From assembly GCA_016714985.1 (NCBI GenBank), contig JADKBS010000003.1, positions 310,001 to 374,000 of the forward strand: 64,000 nucleotides of DNA. Direction: 5' to 3'. Below are positions 8,817 through 15,520 of the stretch, in pieces. The notes beneath the pieces were generated by a model, which saw only the letters and a program-made list of their open reading frames with translations, was not told where the DNA came from and searched no databases. The stretch is from Saprospiraceae bacterium (GTDB lineage: Bacteria > Bacteroidota > Bacteroidia > Chitinophagales > Saprospiraceae). Position 1 is the stretch's first letter. Each line of letters starts with the position of its first letter. A program made the translations under genes and the position numbers.

Positions 8817-9631
8817 TCAGAAAATCACCTGCGTGTTGGGCAGCATGGCCTTCACCTCCGAAAGCCACTGGCGTCCCATCGGGTTGTTGGACAGGTCGAG
8901 GATTTTCAGCGTGCCGGCAAGGTTGGCCAGAGAGGCTGGCAGTTGCTGGATGTTGTTGTAGTTCAACCGCAAAACCTTCAAGCTCTTCATGTTGCCGATT
9001 TCGGCTGGCAGCACTGTCAGGTTGTTGTTCGTCAGGTTCAGCACCTCCAGGCTGTTCATTTCTGCGATTTCGGCGGGCAGGCTCGTCAATGCGTTCCAGC
9101 GCAGGCTGAGTTCCTTCAGCGACTTCATCTGGCTGACCTCGGCGGGCAGGTTGCTCACGAAGTTCAGGTCGAGCACCAGTTTTTCAGCGAAACCAATTTG
9201 CCGACGCTGGCGGGCAGTGCGTCAATATGGTTGCGGGTGAGGTCCATCAGTTCGAGGCTTGCCATGCTGGCGGCACCTTCTGGAAACTTCTCCAGCCAGT
9301 TGTGGCGGGCAAAGAGCTGGCGGCACTGTGACCACTGGCCAGCGTTCACCGTGATTTTGTCCAGCAGGTTGCTGTCCAGTTTGATGACCTCGGCGTTGGA
9401 AACGAGCGCCTCCGTCGGCAGCTCGTACAGGCCCTGGCCCGTCAGGTCGAGTGCCTCGGCTGGGTTGGCATTGGCCGGGTCAGCGGTTGGAATTGCCCCG
9501 AAAAATGGGAGCTTGGATGCGAAAACATAAGGTGTGGCCGTTACAAAGGCGAAATCTTGGGCCTTTGCGGCATTGAAGTTGATGATGATGGCTACAAGTG
9601 TGCAAGCGATGGTTGTGAATTGCTTTTTCAT
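8817..9631 (-). pseudogene. Second LRR gene copy, frameshifted
   Basis: This is a tandem copy of the LRR gene. Its signal peptide (MKKQFTTIACTLVAIIINFNAAKAQ) and linker differ from copy 1, but the LRR part is nearly identical. A run of six T in copy 1 (8111-8116) is five T here (9180-9184), which shifts the frame after GKLVSLK and splits the gene into 155- and 119-residue pieces. A single homopolymer change could be a true mutation, phase variation or an assembly error. If the base is restored, a protein of about 270 residues results. The upstream regions also share a block beginning TTGTCAATGGTT, so the duplication included the 5' untranslated region. Confidence 0.8.
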
Positions 9632-10066
9632 GTTAAAAAAATTGTCAATGGTTAAAAAATGATAAAAAAATACCCTGTCCCGCCACTGTCAACTTTTTGA
9701 ACAGCGGGGGAAATATTGCTTAACCGAACTTGTAGCTACAGTGCGGAGTACGCACAATGACAACATGCCACCACACGCCCATGAGAGCGCCTAGCGGCAA
9801 TCAATAAATCGGGAAATGGGAATAACTTTCAGGAATAAATCAGCCTGGTCTTGCCGACTTTGTTTCTAAGATTCGATTGGAATGTGGCGTGATTCGCCCT
9901 TTCTTTAAGCGCCTTTGAATGGATAGATGTTAATATTGCAAGGCCAGAAAATGGCAAGATGTCCTTCTATTTAAACACAAGGTAATCATAGAACTACAAC
10001 TCCAACCCAATTAAAGCGCATTTTTTGTGGTACGTAGATGTGATTGGTTTTTACAAGGTTTTTATG
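9632..10066. other. Intergenic region without recognisable gene
   Basis: About 435 bp between the LRR pseudogene and the M28 peptidase gene. It holds a small imperfect hairpin near 9680-9710 (CCCGC...GCGGG) in the LRR upstream region. No gene, tRNA or promoter match was recognised. Confidence 0.6.
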
Positions 10067-11482
10067 TCAAGGCAAACCGTATTTGTCCAATAAGAAAACA
10101 AGGCTCGTCATCGCCGCTGTACCGAGTTCCATTTCCCGCTGGTTGACGGCCTCGAACACGTCCACTTCCGTGTGGTGGAAGTCAAAATACCGCTGCGAGT
10201 CCGGCTCATAGCCGATGAGCAGCACGCCCTGTTTTTTCAGCGGTGAAATATCAGCCCCGCCGCCGCCTTTTTTGATGTGCAAATAATAAGGTTCGAGCAG
10301 CGTCGACCAAGCCTGCATGGCCCGCATTTTCTCCACGAAGCCCGCCGACTCGCCATCCACCGTGAAGCCCCTCGGCACGAAGCCACCCCGGTCGCTCTCG
10401 ATGGCCGCCAAATGCCGCTCGCCCTTTCGCAGCGCCTCGTCGGCGTAGGCTGTGCCGCCCCGCAATCCGTTTTCCTCGTTCATGAAAAGTACGCAGCGGA
10501 TCGTGCGCTTTGGCCTGTAATTCAGTCGTTTAAACAATTGCAAAACATCCATGCTCTGCACACAGCCCGTGCCGTCGTCGTGGGCACCCTCGCCCACGTC
10601 CCAAGAGTCGAGGTGGCCGCCAATGACGATGATTTCGTCGGGCCGCTCGCTGCCCCTGATTTCTCCGATGACGTTGAAAGAGGGCTTGTCTCCCAAAGTC
10701 TGGCAAGTGGTGCGCATATAGACCTTCACCGGGCCTTTTTTCAAAATGCCACTCAACAGTTCGGCGTCGTTCGTCGAAATTGCGCAAGCAGGAATCTTCG
10801 GAATGCCTTCCCGGTAGCCAAGGCCGCCTGTGTGCGGGTCGTCGTTTAGGCCAGAGGCCATCGAACGGACGAGCACGGCCACTGCACCGTACTTGGCCGC
10901 CTCCGAGGCGCCGCTGCCCCGTTGGTCAACCGCCCCGCCATACGCCTCGAAGGTGTTCAACTTGGTGGCATCGAACGGGCGGTTGAAGAACACGATTTTG
11001 CCTTTTAGCTTGGCTGCGCCCAGTTTTTCAAGCTCGTTCAGGCCCATCACCTCCACCACCTCGGCGCTGAGGCCCGCCTCTCCCGTGCCCACCGAATTGC
11101 CCAAGGCCAAGGCCCGAAGCTCAACCGACCCCATCTCCGATTGGGCAATGCGCACCACTTCCTTGTCGCCCCGCACCCAATGTGGCACAGTACAGGGCTG
11201 CAGCCAAGCCGAGTCGAGTCCGAGCGAATCCAGCATCTGGAAGGTGTATTCCACAGCGGCAGCTGCTTGCGGCGAGCCAGCCAATCGTGCACCGATTTGC
11301 TTCGTCAAATGGTGGAGCCAAGGATAGCAGCGGCCCTCTGTCAGGGCCACATCGTGGATTTTGCGGATGAAACGGGCGTCTTCATCCGTTGCTGCAGCCG
11401 ATTGTTGCTGCGCAAAAAGGAATTGGGGCAAAAATGCACCCAACAGGAGAAGGAAGGTGAGGAGGGACACCTGTTTGCTCAT
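10067..11482 (-). CDS. M28 family zinc metallopeptidase (carboxypeptidase Q-like)
   Basis: A 471-residue secreted aminopeptidase/carboxypeptidase. Signal peptide MSKQVSLLTFLLLLGAFLPQ..FAQ; a PA-domain-like insert in the middle (around GKIVFFNRPFD); then the M28 metal site: GGHLDSWDVGEGAHDDGTGC (His and Asp ligands), the catalytic Glu pair in FMNEENGLRGG and a late His in DFHHTEVD. The HLDSWDVG motif resembles carboxypeptidase Q (PGCP), which cleaves dipeptides and small peptides. It probably acts in the periplasm or outside the cell in peptide scavenging. It stands alone. Confidence 0.9.
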   Translation of the reverse strand: MSKQVSLLTFLLLLGAFLPQFLFAQQQSAAATDEDARFIRKIHDVALTEGRCYPWLHHLTKQIGARLAGSPQAAAAVEYTFQMLDSLGLDSAWLQPCTVPHWVRGDKEVVRIAQSEMGSVELRALALGNSVGTGEAGLSAEVVEVMGLNELEKLGAAKLKGKIVFFNRPFDATKLNTFEAYGGAVDQRGSGASEAAKYGAVAVLVRSMASGLNDDPHTGGLGYREGIPKIPACAISTNDAELLSGILKKGPVKVYMRTTCQTLGDKPSFNVIGEIRGSERPDEIIVIGGHLDSWDVGEGAHDDGTGCVQSMDVLQLFKRLNYRPKRTIRCVLFMNEENGLRGGTAYADEALRKGERHLAAIESDRGGFVPRGFTVDGESAGFVEKMRAMQAWSTLLEPYYLHIKKGGGGADISPLKKQGVLLIGYEPDSQRYFDFHHTEVDVFEAVNQREMELGTAAMTSLVFLLDKYGLP

Positions 11483-11601
11483 TGGTCAACGTTTTTGTTG
11501 AAAATCGGTCAACGGAAAAATTCAAGTTGCAAAAAAACGCAACTTTCAGCGATATAAGGTCAGAAATGAGTACCAGTAGCGCAAGGCGGTATCCAGACAG
11601 C

Positions 11602-11631
11602 TTGCTGAGTCTGAAAAGGCGCTTACTTTTG
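11602..11631 (+). promoter_or_regulatory. Promoter of the ABC ATPase gene
   Basis: TTG (11602-11604), a 19-nt spacer and TACTTTTG (11624-11631) match the Bacteroidota promoter. The start codon is 38 nt downstream of the -7 box. Confidence 0.7.
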
Positions 11632-11669
11632 CAAAGCTACTGCATTCAACCAAAAGCAGTAAACCCACG

Positions 11670-12296
11670 ATGCTTACGACCACCAACCTGCAATATTCTT
11701 ACGACGGAAAGTCCTCGCTCCGTTTTCCCGACATCCAATGCGGCAAGGGCGAACACTGGCTCTTGCTCGGCCAATCGGGCTGCGGCAAAACGACGCTGCT
11801 GCACCTGCTCGGCGGCCTGCTAACGCCCGGCCAAGGCTCGGTCACGGTCGGCGACACCTCGCTCAATGGGTTGACAACCAGTCAGTTGGATAAATTTAGG
11901 GGAAAGAAAATAGGCATTGTTTTTCAGGTGCCGCATTTCGTGCGGTCGTTGAAGGTGGGCGAGAATTTGGCGCTGGCGCAACAATTGGCCGGGCTGCCCG
12001 TGGACTGGGCCCACATCAATGCCCTGCTCCAGCGCCTTGGCCTTGGGCATAAAATAAACGCCAAGACCGATGCCCTCAGCCAAGGCGAGCGCCAACGGGC
12101 CGCCATTGCCCGTGCGCTGGTGAACAAGCCCGAGGTCATCCTCGCCGACGAGCCGACCTCCGCCCTCGACGACAAGAACACCGACGAGGTCATCCGGCTG
12201 CTGGAAGAAACGGCCACGGAGGCACAGGCCACTTTGCTCGTGGTCACGCACGATGGGCGGTTGAAGGAACGGTTTGCGAAGCGGATAAATTTATGA
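11670..12296 (+). CDS. ABC transporter ATP-binding protein, LolD/MacB type
   Basis: A 208-residue ABC ATPase with Walker A GQSGCGKTT (residues 34-42), signature LSQGERQRAAIARALV, Walker B VILADEPTSALD and the switch His in VVTHD. Small size and sequence resemble LolD/FtsE/MacB ATPases, which work with FtsX-like permeases in lipoprotein release or mechanotransmission. No permease gene is adjacent, so its partner is elsewhere. It has its own promoter and is followed 81 nt later by an unrelated three-gene cluster. Confidence 0.85.
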   Translation: MLTTTNLQYSYDGKSSLRFPDIQCGKGEHWLLLGQSGCGKTTLLHLLGGLLTPGQGSVTVGDTSLNGLTTSQLDKFRGKKIGIVFQVPHFVRSLKVGENLALAQQLAGLPVDWAHINALLQRLGLGHKINAKTDALSQGERQRAAIARALVNKPEVILADEPTSALDDKNTDEVIRLLEETATEAQATLLVVTHDGRLKERFAKRINL

Positions 12297-12353
12297 ACCG
12301 TCAATTAGCGTAATCCTGATAGACGGAAATCCACTTTGTCCGGCTATTTTAAT

Positions 12354-12361
12354 TAGTTTTG
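12354..12361 (+). promoter_or_regulatory. -7 element upstream of the DUF5678-like gene
   Basis: TAGTTTTG fits TAnnTTTG and lies 17 nt before the ATG. The nearest TTG is only 15 nt upstream, so the match is partial. Confidence 0.45.
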
Positions 12362-12377
12362 TAGAAATATTCTTCCA

Positions 12378-12683
12378 ATGCGCAAAGTCGTCAATACTGC
12401 CCAAAAAGGAGTGGCGCCTCTACCTCCACCCGAAATGCCCAACTATGTGGAATTCCTTTGGTACAAAAAGCATGAAACTGAACTGCTTCTGCGCTACAAG
12501 GGGCGCTATTTGGTGATTAAGGGCGAACAGGTCATAGCCGATTACGAATCAAAAGTGAAAGCTTGGCAAGAAACCTTGAAAAACCATCAACCTGGCAGTT
12601 TTATCATACACCACTGCGCTCCCGTGGACGTAAAGCGCCTACCTCGCCTTGCCAACCGACAATTCGTCACCGTTCATGGATAG
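12378..12683 (+). CDS. Small protein resembling DUF5678
   Basis: A 101-residue soluble protein without signal peptide. The core VEFLWYKKHETELLLRYKGR followed by YLVIKGEQVIADY resembles DUF5678 proteins, in which a basic segment is followed by a small beta meander (Y-v-aI-...-vi). Function of that family is unknown. Its last 8 nt overlap the start of an aspartic-protease gene (ATGGATAG), which implies translational coupling. The assignment is from pattern memory and is not certain. Confidence 0.6.
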   Translation: MRKVVNTAQKGVAPLPPPEMPNYVEFLWYKKHETELLLRYKGRYLVIKGEQVIADYESKVKAWQETLKNHQPGSFIIHHCAPVDVKRLPRLANRQFVTVHG

Positions 12684-13152
12684 CCCGAAGTTAGCTCCCC
12701 CTACTATTGCTTTTACGATTCCCCACAAATCCATTGTGGAGGCTATTTACACGACTGCAAAAATTTCACTTGCTTTTGAACAGGTGCCTGATGATGAATT
12801 GCTGACCACTGCCCTTGCACTTTGGGACACGGGTGCCACTCATTCTTGCATTTCAGACCGGCTGGCCCGACAACTTGCATTGGAAGCTGTGGATTACGTT
12901 CACGTGGCTACCGCATCTGGAATTGAGCATGTACCAACGTATTTTACCCATCTTTTCTTGCCAAACGGGTTGAAGTTCCTGAACTGGGAACTGATGCAAT
13001 TCCAATATACCGGCGATGAAAGCGACTTGATCATTGGCATGGACATCATTACCAAAGGCGATTTTTCCATCACCAACCTGAATGGGCAAACACTTTGTTC
13101 TTTCCGCCTTCCCTCGCTCCATGCCTTGGATTATGAAAAACTACTGATTTGA
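12676..13152 (+). CDS. Retropepsin-like aspartic protease (clan AA)
   Basis: A 158-residue protein with the single-domain aspartic-protease motif ALWDTGATHSC (Asp51, Thr52, Gly53, Ala54), a flap-like region and the hydrophobic-Gly motif DLIIGMDIIT near the C-terminus, as in retroviral-type proteases, which act as homodimers. There is no signal peptide or membrane segment, so it is probably cytoplasmic. A longer in-frame start exists at 12649; 12676 is preferred for its tight 8-nt overlap with the upstream gene. It overlaps the radical SAM gene by 4 nt (TTGA). Substrate is unknown. Confidence 0.75.
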   Translation: MDSPKLAPPTIAFTIPHKSIVEAIYTTAKISLAFEQVPDDELLTTALALWDTGATHSCISDRLARQLALEAVDYVHVATASGIEHVPTYFTHLFLPNGLKFLNWELMQFQYTGDESDLIIGMDIITKGDFSITNLNGQTLCSFRLPSLHALDYEKLLI

Positions 13153-15461
13153 AAAAGACCCTTTTCATAACGCCCCCCTTCGTGCAGTTGAACACGCCGT
13201 ACCCGGCCACTGCCTACCTAAAAGGCTTTCTCAATACGAAGGGCTTCCCCTCCGCACAGGCCGACTTGGGCATTGAGGTGATTTTGGAGGTGTTTTCGAG
13301 GAAGGGCTTGGAACGGGTTTTTGATAAATCAATTTCGGATTCAGGGATTGCGGATTGCGGATTGGAGACCGTGGAAACACCCGACGACCCAATCACTTCC
13401 CAAGTTAGCAGCGCCCACAATCCGCAATCCGAAATCCGAAATCCGAAATCGAATCGTCCGAAATCCGAAATCCGAAATCCGCAATTGAGTGACAACGCCG
13501 AACGCATCTTGGCACTCAAAGCCGACTACCTCGCCACCATCAATCCCGTCATCGCCTTCCTCCAAAACAAAAACCCGACCCTCGCCCATGCGATATGCAG
13601 CCGCAGCTACCTGCCCGAGGCCAGCCGCTTCGAGCAGGTTGAAGACCTCGAATGGGCCTTTGGGGCAATGGGCACGCACGACAAGGCCCGGCACTTCGCC
13701 ACGCTCTACCTCGAAGACCTCGGCGATTTCATCACGGAGGTGGTTGACCCGCATTTTGGCTTCAGCCGCTATGCCGAACGGCTCGGCAGCACGGCCTCCA
13801 GTTTCGATGAAATGGAGCGGGAACTCAAAGTGCCCGACTCGCTCATTGCAACGGTATTAAAAGAGGTATTGGAGCGCCATATTGCGGAGCAAAAACCCGA
13901 TATAATCTGCCTCACCGTGCCGTTTCCCGGCAATTTATATGGAGCATTTAAATGCGGGCAATATGCGAAGCAATTTCACCCCCATATAAAAATAATCATG
14001 GGCGGCGGCTACGCCAATACCGAGCTGAGAAGCCTTGCCGATGCTCGTGTTTTCAATTATTTCGATTATATCTGTTTGGATGACGGGGAAGCGCCATTAT
14101 TACATTTAATCGAGCATATAAATGGCGAAAAAGGCGTTGAAAACTTAAAACGAACTTACTCCCGAATAAACGGCGTGGTATGTTACCATAATATCAACAC
14201 CGAACTCGACATCCCGCAGCGGGAAACGGGCACACCCGACTACGCTGGCCTGCCGCTCGACCGCTACCTCTCCGTCATCGAAATCGTAAACCCGATGCAC
14301 CGCCTCTGGAGCGATGGCCGCTGGAACAAGCTCACCCTCGCCCACGGCTGCTACTGGGGCAAATGCACGTTCTGCGACGTGACGCTCGACTATATCCAGC
14401 GCTACGAACCCATGAGCGCCGCCCTGCTCTGCGACCGCATCGAGGAAATCATCGCACAGACCGGGCAGACCGGCTTCCACTTCGTGGACGAAGCCGCTCC
14501 GCCCGCCCTGCTGCGTGACCTGGCCCTCGAAATCCTTCGCCGCCGCCTCACCGTCACTTGGTGGACGAACATCCGCTTCGAGAAGTCCTTCACCGCCGAC
14601 CTATGCCGACTGCTCGCCGCATCGGGCTGCATCGCCGTGTCGGGTGGGCTGGAGGTGGCCAGCGACCGCCTGCTAGCCCTGATGAAAAAAGGCGTGACCG
14701 TGGCGCAGGTGGCCCGTGTGTCGCACCACTTCACTGAGGCGGGCATCATGGTACATGCCTACCTGATGTATGGTTTCCCAACGCAGACGGCGCAGGAGAC
14801 CATGGACGCCCTCGAAATGGTGCGCCAGCTCTTTGAGGCAGGCGTGGTGCAGTCCGGGTTTTGGCATCGCTTCGCAATGACGGCGCACAGCCCGGTCGGC
14901 CTCGACCCCGCTGCCTTCGGGGTGGCGGAGACCGGCCCTGCCTTCGCTGGCTTCGCCGACAACGACCGCTGGCACGACGACCCCACGGGCGCCGACCACG
15001 ACCTGTTCGGCGAGGGGCTGCGCAAGTCGCTGTTCAATTACATGCACGGCGTCTGCTTCGATTTCCGCTTGGCCGACTGGTTCGACTTTCCGGTGCCGAA
15101 GCCCAGCGTGCCCAAGTCCTTCATCAAAAAAAGCATTGCGGAGCAGGAAGAAAAAACGCCCCGCCCGACGGCACTCGTTGCCTGGAATGGCCCCCAACCC
15201 ATTGCCACCCTCGACGAAGAGGCTGGCACGGCCACCCTGCTTTTTCACCATAAACAACATGCTTGGGAATTGGAAACCTCGCCCGCCCTCGCCCAATGGC
15301 TGGTGGACGTGCTGCCCCTGCTGCAAATCGGAGAGCATTCGGTGATGAGTTTTGCGGAGCTGCAACGGGACTTTGAGGAAAATGCCGAGGTGCGGTTTGC
15401 GGATTTTTTGGCGAGCGGTGAGTGGGAAGTGATGCGAGAAAACGGATTGTTGGTGCTGTAA
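13149..15461 (+). CDS. B12-binding-type radical SAM protein with repeat-derived insert
   Basis: A 770-residue protein. N-terminal part resembles a cobalamin-binding Rossmann domain (opening KTLFITPPFVQLNTPYPATA; later IICLTVPFPGNLYG and IIMGGGYANTE), followed by a radical SAM barrel with cluster motif GCYWGKCTFC, spaced CX4CX2C instead of CX3CX2C. The C-terminal part includes FGEGLRKSLFNYMHG. It starts with TTG, overlapping the protease stop by 4 nt. Residues about 62-113 are encoded by a heptad-repeat array and form a low-complexity linker (SEIRNPKSNRPKSEIRNPQ) between the first strand region and the rest. B12-type radical SAM enzymes do methylations and rearrangements; the substrate here is unknown. 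Confidence 0.8.
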   Translation: MKKTLFITPPFVQLNTPYPATAYLKGFLNTKGFPSAQADLGIEVILEVFSRKGLERVFDKSISDSGIADCGLETVETPDDPITSQVSSAHNPQSEIRNPKSNRPKSEIRNPQLSDNAERILALKADYLATINPVIAFLQNKNPTLAHAICSRSYLPEASRFEQVEDLEWAFGAMGTHDKARHFATLYLEDLGDFITEVVDPHFGFSRYAERLGSTASSFDEMERELKVPDSLIATVLKEVLERHIAEQKPDIICLTVPFPGNLYGAFKCGQYAKQFHPHIKIIMGGGYANTELRSLADARVFNYFDYICLDDGEAPLLHLIEHINGEKGVENLKRTYSRINGVVCYHNINTELDIPQRETGTPDYAGLPLDRYLSVIEIVNPMHRLWSDGRWNKLTLAHGCYWGKCTFCDVTLDYIQRYEPMSAALLCDRIEEIIAQTGQTGFHFVDEAAPPALLRDLALEILRRRLTVTWWTNIRFEKSFTADLCRLLAASGCIAVSGGLEVASDRLLALMKKGVTVAQVARVSHHFTEAGIMVHAYLMYGFPTQTAQETMDALEMVRQLFEAGVVQSGFWHRFAMTAHSPVGLDPAAFGVAETGPAFAGFADNDRWHDDPTGADHDLFGEGLRKSLFNYMHGVCFDFRLADWFDFPVPKPSVPKSFIKKSIAEQEEKTPRPTALVAWNGPQPIATLDEEAGTATLLFHHKQHAWELETSPALAQWLVDVLPLLQIGEHSVMSFAELQRDFEENAEVRFADFLASGEWEVMRENGLLVL
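13331..13486. repeat. Heptad array inside the radical SAM coding region
   Basis: The left arm (13331-13365) has units of ATTGCGG type and the right arm (13418-13486) has the inverse units ATCCGCA/ATCCGAA, with at least eight of the latter. The array is in frame and is translated as a low-complexity stretch. The same heptamer type lies intergenically at 3545-3662. Confidence 0.85.
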
Positions 15462-15493
15462 GGAACCTCCGAATCGGCGTTTCTGTTTTTTCC

Positions 15494-15501
15494 TATCTTC
15501 G
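15494..15501 (+). promoter_or_regulatory. -7-like element of pheT
   Basis: TATCTTCG is one base from TAnnTTTG and lies 20 nt before the pheT start. No TTG is seen at the -33 distance. Confidence 0.4.
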
Positions 15502-15520
15502 CCCCTTCAAATTTGAAAAA

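Noticed and set aside
8676..9530. 284-codon plus-strand frame across the LRR copies
   Set aside because: Antisense of the leucine-rich repeats; its repeats mirror the LRR codons.
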